From assembly GCA_023489375.1 (NCBI GenBank), contig JAMDCX010000100.1, positions 773 to 33,862 of the forward strand: a stretch of DNA of 33,090 bases, written 5' to 3'. This stretch comes from Planctomycetota bacterium (lineage in GTDB: Bacteria; Planctomycetota; Phycisphaerae; WQYP01). Within the stretch, counting starts at the first letter, position 1. Every line of letters begins with the position of its first letter. The translations under genes were made by a program, and so were the position numbers. The notes under the pieces were generated by a model. It was not told the DNA's origin and made no database searches. It worked only from the letters and a program-made list of their open reading frames with translations. Positions 25,247-33,090 of this stretch are shown here, one piece after another.

Positions 25247-25267
25247 CTCATTACTCATTATTCATTG
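25247..25267. repeat. Heptamer tandem array (CTCATTA type)
   Basis: Units CTCATTA, CTCATTA, TTCATTG; the same words as 22951-22964. Confidence 0.75.
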
Positions 25268-25296
25268 AACGCCGTGGCCATGTCGTGAACAATTAC

Positions 25297-27249
25297 CTAT
25301 TTTTTAAGCAGTGTTTGGACTGCTGATACCAGGCTGTCATGGGGCTGGAAACTCCAAACGGGAAGCCCTCTGGCAACTCCAGTTTCCGAGAGTTCAGCAC
25401 GCCATTGAAATGTGGGTGCCGGAGCCGAGGTTTTCCCCTTGACCGTTGAGCGTGGCGATTTTGGCAATGTGATCCGCCAGAGCGTTAATACATCATGCTT
25501 CCAGATATAGTTCATTTTGGAGGGTGTTGAAGGCTTTTTCTTATTCGCCGGCGTGGCGGTCGGAAGCGCCGGCTTGACCGCATGCCGCAGTGCAAGATCA
25601 ACTATAATGGGTGGAACGGAGGAAACCGATCGCATATTGATAAACCATTTTTTGGCCCGCAGTGGTCTCCATGCGGACAGGAGGTTATTCACCGCGCCGG
25701 CGGGAGCGGGTGTTGACCCCCGTAACCATCGGCCTTTGACCTTATGGATTGTAACTGTGGTTCCCGCCCGGCGGATCGTAATACGGCGAGGGTTCGCTGC
25801 GGCAAGATCAGTCACTTTTTTACCGCGCAAGCTGGTAAGTTGAGGCAGCAGTGGTTTGATGGCCACCGGACTGACCATATAAATACTTGGCCAAGGCGAT
25901 ACTTTTACCGGAATCAATCCCGAATGTTGTACCGCGCCAAAGGTCAAGGTGATGGGATGAACATGGTCGGGTATGGTAATTTCCCAAGTCGCGGATGGAC
26001 TGGTCAAACCCAAAGCGACCATATTCGTGGGTTTATCAAGGAACCTTTTGGCCGTTACTGTATGCACGTCTGCAAGTAATTTGGTTACCGCCCCGGTACC
26101 GGCCGGAACGTTGCGGTTGGCGGCCTCTAATATCTGCCATTGGCCGTGCGTCCTGGCCAGGGTCAGGGTGGCTGGAGTATTGCCGGTAATACCATTTCTG
26201 CGGGTAATGACGATATGTGAAGCCTTGCTGACATCGGCCGCGAGCAGATGGTAATCGCGCAGCGCGGCGAAGGATTCATAAAGTTGCTGGAAAGAGGTGT
26301 TTCGCACCACGCACACGCCGGGATTATAACTGCTTTGGGTATAGAGAAATTTTCCCGTCAGATCCGTCTTAATGCCAAATTGAATTACCAGCGGCGCCGG
26401 AGCGGGCGGAGTTTTAACTGGAGCGGTTTTATTTTTATTCGGTGTGGCCACAAGAGGATGCGGCGCCTTGAAATCCACCGTGATGGTAAGTGGACCATGA
26501 GTCAGTCCGGCGCGGGCGGCGGGAATATTGGCGAAGCGGTGCGCGGTGAGCAATTGCAGATTACTGATCCAGGTAGTGACCTTGGACTTGTCCACCGGCG
26601 CCGGCAGCGGCTGGTTGAAAGCCCAGGTTTTTCCATGCGGTACCAGGCGCATGGTTCCGGAGTCCGTACGGAGGGTGATGGCGGCGATATTCCGCGTGTG
26701 GAAGGAAGTCAGTGAGCGGTTCCGGAATTTTCGTACCGGGCGCTCCAGGCGACGCAGCCAATCCGCTTTCACAATATCGATATATGGATCATGTACCCCC
26801 GCCAGATGGACATACAACCGCCCGGTGGCATTGAGCGAACCGATATTCAAGGTAAAGGTTTTCCCCGCCTGATTGACCACCGTGAGAACAGCCTTTGGTT
26901 TTTCCAGACCGGTGTGTGCCAGAGTATGATGTCCGCGGGATGCTATTCTGGCGCGATAACGCCACTGCAAATCAGCCAGCGTGCCTGCCAGATCGCCAAT
27001 GGCATAATCCCGGCCCCGGGCTTTTATTGGGCTGACAATAAACCAGTGTGTACCGACGCGCTTAAACGCCAGCTGAGGCCCATGGGCTGATTTAAATGAA
27101 AAACGATCCAGGGCCGTGGGATGAGGGAGAAATACATAATGATGTTTTGCCGGTGATGTGGACGCATGAGGCTGGCGGTTCACATAGGCCACCACCCCCA
27201 CCAGAACAATCAGAACGAGAAGTACCGCTATGGTCAATCGCAAATTCAT
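25297..27249 (-). CDS. DUF4340 domain protein, membrane-anchored
   Basis: The 650-residue protein has one N-terminal membrane segment (about residues 4-24) and a large extracytoplasmic part. Repeated beta-rich units such as FSFKSAHGPQLAFKRVGTHWFIV followed by an alpha segment match the DUF4340 pattern, present here in about three or four copies. Long Pro/Lys/Ala linkers occur near 275-290 and 565-590. AAGGA lies 9 nt before ATG 27249. It is the last gene of a four-gene cluster (ATPase, permease, GldG-like, DUF4340) with gaps of 43-66 nt, an order common in related bacteria, which suggests a partner of the ABC complex. The molecular role is unknown. Confidence 0.85.
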   Translation of the reverse strand: MNLRLTIAVLLVLIVLVGVVAYVNRQPHASTSPAKHHYVFLPHPTALDRFSFKSAHGPQLAFKRVGTHWFIVSPIKARGRDYAIGDLAGTLADLQWRYRARIASRGHHTLAHTGLEKPKAVLTVVNQAGKTFTLNIGSLNATGRLYVHLAGVHDPYIDIVKADWLRRLERPVRKFRNRSLTSFHTRNIAAITLRTDSGTMRLVPHGKTWAFNQPLPAPVDKSKVTTWISNLQLLTAHRFANIPAARAGLTHGPLTITVDFKAPHPLVATPNKNKTAPVKTPPAPAPLVIQFGIKTDLTGKFLYTQSSYNPGVCVVRNTSFQQLYESFAALRDYHLLAADVSKASHIVITRRNGITGNTPATLTLARTHGQWQILEAANRNVPAGTGAVTKLLADVHTVTAKRFLDKPTNMVALGLTSPSATWEITIPDHVHPITLTFGAVQHSGLIPVKVSPWPSIYMVSPVAIKPLLPQLTSLRGKKVTDLAAANPRRITIRRAGTTVTIHKVKGRWLRGSTPAPAGAVNNLLSAWRPLRAKKWFINMRSVSSVPPIIVDLALRHAVKPALPTATPANKKKPSTPSKMNYIWKHDVLTLWRITLPKSPRSTVKGKTSAPAPTFQWRAELSETGVARGLPVWSFQPHDSLVSAVQTLLKK

Positions 27250-27312
27250 GGTGCCGAATCCTTCAGAATCTTGAATGGTAATGACGGTTCGACCGTCTCG
27301 TTTATACTAGAT

Positions 27313-29451
27313 TTAAATACGCCGCCGCGCCACATACACCATTAAACCAATGGCCACGGCCAAAATCGCCGGCATGGCAAAACTGGACAGGCGAACCAAG
27401 GCTTCTTCACTGCCGCTCATGCGTTCAATACGCAAAGCTACGGTAGCACGCGGGCTGGCCGCAATCAGATGCGATTGGTGCGCCAACCAGTAAATGCTGT
27501 TCATGAACAATTCCGCGTTACCCGGAAAATTGGAAATCATGGTCAAAGCGCCATTGGCGATCGCCGGAGTTCCGGAATTGATCAACTGGTCGGTGATAAA
27601 CATCACATTGCCGATGGCAATGATGCGCCGCCCACCCTTGCTGGCCATCACTCCCAGGGGCACGGGAGATTTGAGATCGGCGGAGGGATTAAACGCCGCA
27701 TCTGGCGCCGCCGGCTGCGTTTGTCCAAAAATATCCGGACTGGACGCGGTTTGCAGAAATACGCTGGTCCGTACGCCCTGCGGCTGCGGCACCATGGTGC
27801 CGACATACGTAGGCGAGAGAATAAAGGCCCCATTTTGCGCCGGCGCTCCGGCAAGCATGGTGGCCAGCGATTCCACGGGTTTCGTGATGATGGTATCCGG
27901 GTAACTACTGATTTGAATTTGCGGTACATCCACATGCTGACCGCCCTGCACAGCCATACGCTGTACTACCTGATACGTACTGCGTAAACGAACTCCATAA
28001 CCCGCCAAAATGCTTTTGTAGGGAATCTGTCCCTGGGTCATCATCATTAACTGCGGCGGCATGGCGCTGAGTAAAAACAGCGCATTGCCGCCATCCGCCA
28101 GCTGCACACTGATTTTCTGCTCCAGCAGAGAATAGATCATGGCTCCCATTTGCGCCATCTGACCCGATGGCGGTAAATCCAGAATCACCCAGATGACACC
28201 TTTTCCGATAGCCGGCGGTGTTTCACTGCTGGTCGGCGATTGTGGATTGCCGCCCGGTCCGGGCGACCACTGATATACTTTGAAGTTATTTTGCCGCAGC
28301 ATTTTCGCCGCCGCCGAAAATGGTCCGCCCGCGGAAATAAGATTCATGGCATTGGCACTGACAAAGACGACTTTGGTGCGGTGGGTTTCCGTCATGGCCA
28401 GGAGGGCGGAATTCACCGCTTGTTCGCCTTGAAAGAGATACTGTACACGCCCCAGGCCGGCATTTCCCTGCGGTATAAACAACTTATCACGCCGCAGCAC
28501 CTGAACCGTCCGGGGTCCAATGACTATTAAACTGTCGGCCCGCAGCGCACTTAATACATGGCTGGATTTTACGGGTTTCAGGCCGTTGAGAAGGTCCATA
28601 TAGGCTTTTATTTTCGCGGCTTGTGCGGCCAGCAGGCCGGCATCTTGTTTTAGAAGTTTCTGCACCAGCGGACTGAAGGCGGACAGAACATTCTTCTTGC
28701 TTAAGGCCTCAAACTGCTGGCGTATACTGCGGAGATTGGAGACCAGAGACCCCGTCAGCTCTGGCCAGTCCGGCAGCGGATTTTTCCGCGTCGCCGCAAC
28801 TTTTCTCTCAAGACGCTCGACCAGTCGCGGTACCCCGGCACTGCGGCTGAAGCTCAATTGCAGGGTGGCAAAATTCTGCGATTGATCGCTGGTGGTGGCC
28901 ACAGCCGGGTTGTTGGCCAGGGCGTTAATTTTCTTCGCTTCCGAGGTCGAGAAGGTGATCAGTTCCGCGGCCAGGGGTGTGAATTGATTTACCACTTGCC
29001 GGTAGGAAGCAAACTGTCCGCCAAAACGCCTGCGTATTTTCAACTTCAAGTCGTTAAGTGTGGCGGGCTTGTATTGAACAATATGAGAAGATTGGTCCGT
29101 ATACTCGCGGATGAGGCGTTGAATTTTCAAGCCCTGGGCGCGTTCCCCGGGGTCCGCGTCCAGGGAAGTTGGAAATTCATTAACCAGGTAAAACTTTTTT
29201 CCGGTCTTATCCACGAGCTTCAACAAATCCAGGGTTTTGGGCGACAGCGAATATATGCCGCCGGTGGTGCAGTCTTTGGAATAGTTAAAGCGTACCGACA
29301 GCCAATCCACAAACACCACGACCAGCACCGCCGCGATTATCAGAATTGCGGTGTTGGAACCATAAATGGATCGGCGTTTACCGGCATTCCAGACCGGCTT
29401 TCCGGTTGTGGGGGTCCCCGTCGGTTTGTCTTTATTGTCTATGTGCGCCAT
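27313..29451 (-). CDS. GldG-like ABC-system auxiliary protein
   Basis: The 712-residue product has an N-terminal membrane helix (about 32-52), a large soluble part and a C-terminal helix (last ~20 residues, ending in YVARRRI). The NYSKDCTTGGIYSLSPKTLDLL segment after the first helix is the GldG-type signature (D-x-T-x-x-x-x-x-SLS). A helical insert lies at about 150-300, and the middle has an alpha/beta fold as in the uncharacterised ABC transport family. It is followed by the DUF4340 gene and preceded by a permease and an ATPase. In Bacteroidota the relatives act in gliding and secretion; here gliding is not implied. The ribosome site is weak (GGAG about 13 nt upstream). Confidence 0.85.
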   Translation of the reverse strand: MAHIDNKDKPTGTPTTGKPVWNAGKRRSIYGSNTAILIIAAVLVVVFVDWLSVRFNYSKDCTTGGIYSLSPKTLDLLKLVDKTGKKFYLVNEFPTSLDADPGERAQGLKIQRLIREYTDQSSHIVQYKPATLNDLKLKIRRRFGGQFASYRQVVNQFTPLAAELITFSTSEAKKINALANNPAVATTSDQSQNFATLQLSFSRSAGVPRLVERLERKVAATRKNPLPDWPELTGSLVSNLRSIRQQFEALSKKNVLSAFSPLVQKLLKQDAGLLAAQAAKIKAYMDLLNGLKPVKSSHVLSALRADSLIVIGPRTVQVLRRDKLFIPQGNAGLGRVQYLFQGEQAVNSALLAMTETHRTKVVFVSANAMNLISAGGPFSAAAKMLRQNNFKVYQWSPGPGGNPQSPTSSETPPAIGKGVIWVILDLPPSGQMAQMGAMIYSLLEQKISVQLADGGNALFLLSAMPPQLMMMTQGQIPYKSILAGYGVRLRSTYQVVQRMAVQGGQHVDVPQIQISSYPDTIITKPVESLATMLAGAPAQNGAFILSPTYVGTMVPQPQGVRTSVFLQTASSPDIFGQTQPAAPDAAFNPSADLKSPVPLGVMASKGGRRIIAIGNVMFITDQLINSGTPAIANGALTMISNFPGNAELFMNSIYWLAHQSHLIAASPRATVALRIERMSGSEEALVRLSSFAMPAILAVAIGLMVYVARRRI

Positions 29452-29494
29452 AAGAAATTAAATCTCCGATCATGCGTTGTTCGTGGTACGTCGG

Positions 29495-30241
29495 TTATCT
29501 CCATTTGCGACTTTCCAGCACAATGTAGGTCAGGAATAAAAACAGCCCGGCTCCGGAGAGAAAAAATACGACATTTCGGCTGTCGACCAGGCCGCGGGAA
29601 AAGTTGACCATGTGCGGTTCAATAGCCAGATAACGCAACACATGCCGCAGCGTTCGCAACCAGGCCCAGGAAACACCCAGGGCTGCGCCGAGAAAATACG
29701 AGATTGCCTGGAACAGAATGCCCAGCGCCACCAGGGTGACACAACTGCTCATGGCGGCGAGTATCTGGTGTTGCGTACAGGCGGAGAAAAATAAACCAAT
29801 GGCCACCATCAGCAAGCCCATCAGGAACAGCCCCAGGTAACTGGTCAGCACGGTCATATAATCCGGTCGGCCGAACAAAGACAGAATAATTATAAAAATC
29901 AGGCTGGAGGCAATAACCACGCAATAAAAGCCCATGGCCCCCAGAAATTTTCCCAGCAGCAGCTGCCAATCCGTAATGGGGCTGGTGCGGAGCGTTTCAA
30001 TACGACCGGATCTGTATTCCTCGGAAAAAAGGGACATGGTCATAAACGGCACTACGAATATTAAAATCAGGTGGTTCCATTGAAACATGGGGCCGGGATC
30101 GGCAATGGCCCCCGGCTGCATGACCAGCAACGCAAACAGCAATCCCACAAAAAGCAGATAAATCGCCAGAACGATATATCCAATGGGGGAATAGAAAAGT
30201 CCTGAAATTTCACGTTTGGCCAGCGCCAGAACTGTTGACAT
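29495..30241 (-). CDS. ABC-2 type permease, GldF-like
   Basis: The 248-residue membrane protein has six predicted hydrophobic segments (about 20-42, 55-72, 97-120, 135-152, 165-190, 220-240). The segment SEEYRSGRIETLRTSPITDWQLLLGK in the second loop is typical of ABC-2/GldF permeases, where it couples to the ATPase. The frame is open to 30301, but ATG 30241 has GGAG upstream and starts at the conserved MSTVLALAKRE, so it is preferred. It lies 66 nt after the ATPase gene and 43 nt before the GldG-like gene. Confidence 0.9.
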   Translation of the reverse strand: MSTVLALAKREISGLFYSPIGYIVLAIYLLFVGLLFALLVMQPGAIADPGPMFQWNHLILIFVVPFMTMSLFSEEYRSGRIETLRTSPITDWQLLLGKFLGAMGFYCVVIASSLIFIIILSLFGRPDYMTVLTSYLGLFLMGLLMVAIGLFFSACTQHQILAAMSSCVTLVALGILFQAISYFLGAALGVSWAWLRTLRHVLRYLAIEPHMVNFSRGLVDSRNVVFFLSGAGLFLFLTYIVLESRKWR

Positions 30242-30307
30242 ATCTAATTCTCCATACCACTTCACCACGGTTCTGTTCATCTTCCGGTGGTGAATATGCA
30301 ATTTCCA

Positions 30308-31276
30308 TCATGCCGCCGCCGCAGCGCCCGGATCAGTAATTTGAACGAAAAACTCTTCCAAGCTCGCCCCGCTGCTGCGCATTTCCCGCAAGGCCCAGCC
30401 CCGCTGCTGAATTAACGCCGCCATCTGCTCCCGCAGGGCGCCATCCAGTTTGCCCGTCAATTCCAGCGTGGCTACGGTCGTATCGGAAATTATCCGAACC
30501 TGATCCACCCCCGGCAAGGCCGCCAGGGCAGAGCGTATCTGATCCGCGGGACCGCGTATTTCCAGCACCAGCTTCGCCCCGGCTCCGCGTTGGGCACATT
30601 GCTGTTTTAATTCTTCCGGCGAGCCCTGAGCCAGAATTTTTCCGCGCCCGATGATAATAACTTTCTGACACACCAATTCCACTTCCGAGAGTATATGCGT
30701 GGACAGCAGCACCGTATGCATCCCCGCCAGATTGGCGATTAATTTGCGCGTTTCACGAATTTGCGCGGGATCCAGCCCCACCGTCGGTTCATCCAATATC
30801 AGCACGGGAGGGTTGTGCAATAACGCATCGGCGATTCCCAACCGTTGCCGATAGCCTTTTGAGAGCTTGGAAATGGGCCACCGCCGGCGATCCGCCAGCC
30901 AGCATAGTTCTGTAACTTCAGCAATCCGCTCTTTGAGACGCGATCGATCCATACCGCGCAACCGTCCGCGGAATTGCAGATATTCCGCGACACGCATTTC
31001 CATATACACGGGGGCATTTTCCGGCAGATACCCCAGATGGCTCCGCACCTTTAATGAATCATGAAAAACATCAAAACCCGCCACGCGCGCCGACCCGCTG
31101 GTGGGCGGCATAAAACAGGTCAGCATACGGATGGTCGTGGTTTTTCCCGCACCGTTCGGCCCTAAAAAACCCACCACCATGCCTTTGGGTACCGCAAAGC
31201 TGATGTTATCCACGGCTAAAAATTTGCCGTAGGCTTTCGTCAATTCTTCGGCGACGATTTCCGCGGGTTGCGACAT
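30308..31276 (-). CDS. ABC transporter ATP-binding protein, GldA-like
   Basis: The 322-residue ATPase has Walker A GPNGAGKT at residues 39-46, the signature LSKGYRQRLGIADALLHNP in place of LSGGQ, Walker B VLILDEP and the H-loop STHILSEVE, followed by a C-terminal regulatory domain (about 220-320) as in the GldA/DrrA-type exporters. It powers the adjacent membrane permease from the cytosolic side. AGGAG lies upstream of ATG 31276. It is the first gene of the four-gene cluster and follows the helicase gene by 195 bp, where the cluster's promoter should lie. Confidence 0.94.
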   Translation of the reverse strand: MSQPAEIVAEELTKAYGKFLAVDNISFAVPKGMVVGFLGPNGAGKTTTIRMLTCFMPPTSGSARVAGFDVFHDSLKVRSHLGYLPENAPVYMEMRVAEYLQFRGRLRGMDRSRLKERIAEVTELCWLADRRRWPISKLSKGYRQRLGIADALLHNPPVLILDEPTVGLDPAQIRETRKLIANLAGMHTVLLSTHILSEVELVCQKVIIIGRGKILAQGSPEELKQQCAQRGAGAKLVLEIRGPADQIRSALAALPGVDQVRIISDTTVATLELTGKLDGALREQMAALIQQRGWALREMRSSGASLEEFFVQITDPGAAAAA

Positions 31277-31471
31277 TCATTTCTCCTCATAACCGTTATT
31301 TTTCAAGCCCCCCTTATTCCGTCGGGGATTCCACCGCCCCTTTTACTACATGGAGCCATACGAATTGTCAAACATTCCGGTTTGCTATTTCCATTCCGAC
31401 GGTTCCCATGGACATCGGTATTGGCGGTTGCCCACCGCCTTGCCTTTGGGCCTCTTTACGCAACTTCCGTA

Positions 31472-32821
31472 TCATCTCCGGCGGCGTGTCGGAAAACGTC
31501 CGGAAAGGGGACGTCGAGCCGTGGCTGGAGCGGCGGTGAAAGACGTTGGAGCATAGCCGTCGGTGGCGGCCGGGGCTGGAGACATGGCCAAGGAAACACC
31601 GTCCGCCACGGGCGTATCGGTATGGGACGATTCCATACTGCCTGGCGCCGCGGAGCCGGGACGTTTGCTGGGTTCCAAGGACGGCATAAAACCAGGAATT
31701 CTATATTCTTCCAGCAGGCGATTGATGAGTTTCTCAATCTCCGTCTGCTGTTGCGCCTGTCCGATGGAAACAAACGTAAAAGCCTTACCAGTGGCCCCCA
31801 TGCGTGCGGTGCGCCCCACACGATGTACATACGCTTCAGGATCTTCCGGAACATCATAATTTATGACATGGCTGATCTCATGAACATCGATGCCACGGCT
31901 GGCCAGATCCGTAGCTACCAGAACGTTGATTTTTCCGGTGCGAAATCCGCGCATGACCCGCTCACGCTGAGTTTGCATCAAATCCCCATGGATGGGGGAG
32001 GCGTTGACACCGCGTTCGCACAGGGCATGGGCGACTTTATCGACGCTGCGTTTCGTGCGGCAGAAAACGATAGCCAGTGTTGGCCGCTCATGCTGGAGCA
32101 ACAAACGCAAGGCCCTCAATTTATCCCACGGTTGTACACCGACAACATATTGTACCGCCTCCGGATTGGTGAGTGTTTCATCGGCCCTGGCGGTAAAAAA
32201 ACGTTGCGGATGATTCATGTGCTGCTGTACCATTCGCTCAATTTCATCATTGATGGTGGCGGAAACAAAAATGGTTTGCCGCGGACTTTTACACAAGGAT
32301 AGTATCTTGCGCACATCATCGCGGAAGCCGATATCAAACATCCGATCTACTTCGTCAAATACAACGAATTTCATATTGCCCAGCGGCAGATAGCCGCGTT
32401 CATTAAGATCCAGAATACGGCCCGGCGTACCCACCACAACGTATGGATGGCGCTCCAGCAGTTTGATTTGATGCTGAATTTTTTGTCCGCCATAGACCAC
32501 GACCATGTGGTAGGGTTTATGCCGGGCGAAGCGCACCATTTCGGCTTCCACCTGAATGGCCAACTCGCGGGTCGGTGTGACTATCAGTGCTTGCAGAGGT
32601 TGGGCGGGGTCCAGCCTCTGCAAAATAGGCAGACCAAAAGCGGCGGTCTTACCGGTACCGGTCCGCGCCTGCCCGATAACATCCGCACCCGTCAGTGCCG
32701 CGGGAATCATCAGTTGCTGAATCTCTGATGGCGCAACAAAGCGCAATTCATTGAGAGCCATGACCAGAGCCGGTTCCAATCCCAAGGCGGTAAAGGCGTT
32801 AGACGATTCGGTTAGTGACAT
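31472..32821 (-). CDS. DEAD-box-type ATP-dependent RNA helicase with DEVD motif
   Basis: The 449-residue protein shows the Q-motif region (FTALGLEPALVMAL then PSEIQQLMIP), motif I ARTGTGKTA, Ib PTRELA, motif II DEVD, motif III SAT, motif IV IVFCRTKR, V ATDLASRGID and VI HRVGRTARMG, so it is a complete helicase core with a basic C-terminal tail. Motif II reads DEVD in place of the usual DEAD. Such enzymes remodel RNA in ribosome assembly or decay in the cytosol; the target is unknown. The frame extends to ATG 32845, but ATG 32821 has AAGGA 5 nt upstream and is preferred. The tail is Pro/Ala/Ser-rich and ends in RRRR. Confidence 0.93.
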   Translation of the reverse strand: MSLTESSNAFTALGLEPALVMALNELRFVAPSEIQQLMIPAALTGADVIGQARTGTGKTAAFGLPILQRLDPAQPLQALIVTPTRELAIQVEAEMVRFARHKPYHMVVVYGGQKIQHQIKLLERHPYVVVGTPGRILDLNERGYLPLGNMKFVVFDEVDRMFDIGFRDDVRKILSLCKSPRQTIFVSATINDEIERMVQQHMNHPQRFFTARADETLTNPEAVQYVVGVQPWDKLRALRLLLQHERPTLAIVFCRTKRSVDKVAHALCERGVNASPIHGDLMQTQRERVMRGFRTGKINVLVATDLASRGIDVHEISHVINYDVPEDPEAYVHRVGRTARMGATGKAFTFVSIGQAQQQTEIEKLINRLLEEYRIPGFMPSLEPSKRPGSAAPGSMESSHTDTPVADGVSLAMSPAPAATDGYAPTSFTAAPATARRPLSGRFPTRRRR

Positions 32822-32920
32822 GCGATCCTTGCTGATTTCTTTCATATATCATCATGTTTATCATACGACTTCGCCGGCAGGGGTCAACCTGATATACCTT
32901 CCGCCGGCCAAAGGCAATCG

Positions 32921-32934
32921 GTAACCGTTCACGG
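32921..32934. repeat. Dispersed motif copy near right edge
   Basis: GTAACCGTTCACGG, exact consensus, upstream of the helicase gene. A convergent partner may lie beyond the window. Confidence 0.8.
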
Positions 32935-32948
32935 CCTTGCGGTCAGTC

Positions 32949-33075
32949 AGACTCCCAACGAGTCTAGTGCTCTGTCACGCCTACAAATTAGGGTTGATTG
33001 GCGGCAAACGCTCCAGATGCAAGAAGCCGCGGTGAAAACTGGGTCCGTTGACCCTTTGAACCGCGGCGACGCCGC
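32949..33075. repeat. Cluster of perfect hairpins at right edge
   Basis: After the dispersed motif come AGACTC-CCAAC-GAGTCT (32949-32965), a two-tier stem of GCCGCGGT/ACCGCGGC (33026-33033 with 33060-33067) enclosing GGGTC-CGTT-GACCC (33041-33054), and GCGGCG-A-CGCCGC (33063-33075). Function unknown; they may be RNA-structure or repeat-element features. No gene was recognised from 32850 to the edge. Confidence 0.5.
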
Positions 33076-33090
33076 AGATGGGGCGTTGGC

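Larger units (their letters stand above)
24957..25296. other. Convergent intergenic region with long inverted repeats
   Basis: This 340-bp gap between the ends of ruvB and the DUF4340 gene holds two long inverted repeats (24978-25035 and 25155-25238), a convergent dispersed-motif pair (25072-25296) and two heptamer arrays. No gene was recognised. Confidence 0.65.
25072..25296. mobile_element. Interval bracketed by convergent dispersed motifs, ending at the DUF4340 stop codon
   Basis: GTAATCGTTCACGG (25072-25085) and CGTGAACAATTAC (25284-25296) form an inverted pair around 225 bp. The right end abuts the stop codon of the DUF4340 gene. The interior holds an 18-bp perfect inverted repeat and a CTCATTA heptamer array. 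No target duplication is visible. Confidence 0.45.

Noticed and set aside
33026..33067. tRNA gene at the right edge
   Set aside because: The two-tier hairpin has no cloverleaf arms, anticodon loop or CCA-compatible end.

Overview
The window reads as chromosomal DNA of a Gram-negative-type (outer-membrane) bacterium, most likely of the Planctomycetota/PVC group and possibly Phycisphaerae-like. This placement is inferred from gene content, not from a marker-gene comparison. The supporting points are a PVC-type small basic protein, a long SecA with extra insertions, an LptD-like outer-membrane protein, a very long DUF4175-like membrane protein and a GldA/F/G-type ABC operon ending in a DUF4340 protein. 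No rRNA, tRNA, CRISPR array, transposase or phage gene was recognised.

Layout. 1-3514 (-): secA, cut by the left edge. 3515-3943: gap with a nested foldable sequence. 3944-6276 (-): ArsR-methyltransferase fusion followed by ahcY, with switch-like inverted repeats just before ahcY. 6407-6694 (+): small basic protein. 6695-7266: repeat-rich spacer. 7267-7926 (+): single-HKD phospholipase D-like nuclease. 7927-8539: spacer with a compact inverted-repeat element and a strong terminator. 8540-10024 (-): M48 membrane protease. 10235-14489 (-): LptD-like gene followed by a beta-barrel gene. 15079-18465 (-): DUF4175-like protein. 19035-19679 (-): HAD phosphatase. 19749-21866 (-): amino-acid permease fused to a universal stress domain. 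22065-22394 (+): IscA/ErpA-type protein. 23094-24956 (+): ruvA, a possible small ORF, ruvB. 25297-31276 (-): four-gene Gld-like ABC cluster. 31472-32821 (-): DEAD-box-type RNA helicase with a DEVD motif.

The genes are mostly housekeeping. Functional groupings are envelope biogenesis (SecA, LptD, beta-barrel, M48, Gld-like ABC system), the methyl cycle (ArsR-methyltransferase with AhcY) and recombination repair (RuvAB).

The unusual part is the intergenic DNA. A short motif, GTAAYCGTTCACGG (Y = C or T), recurs at about a dozen places, all outside genes, and four times as convergent inverted pairs bracketing 120-420 bp. Inside or beside these intervals lie short tandem arrays with an exact 7-bp period but different words, a duplicated segment of about 147 bp with a perfect hairpin, and long inverted repeats. 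I read this as a family of mosaic, probably non-autonomous, intergenic elements that I cannot assign to a described family.
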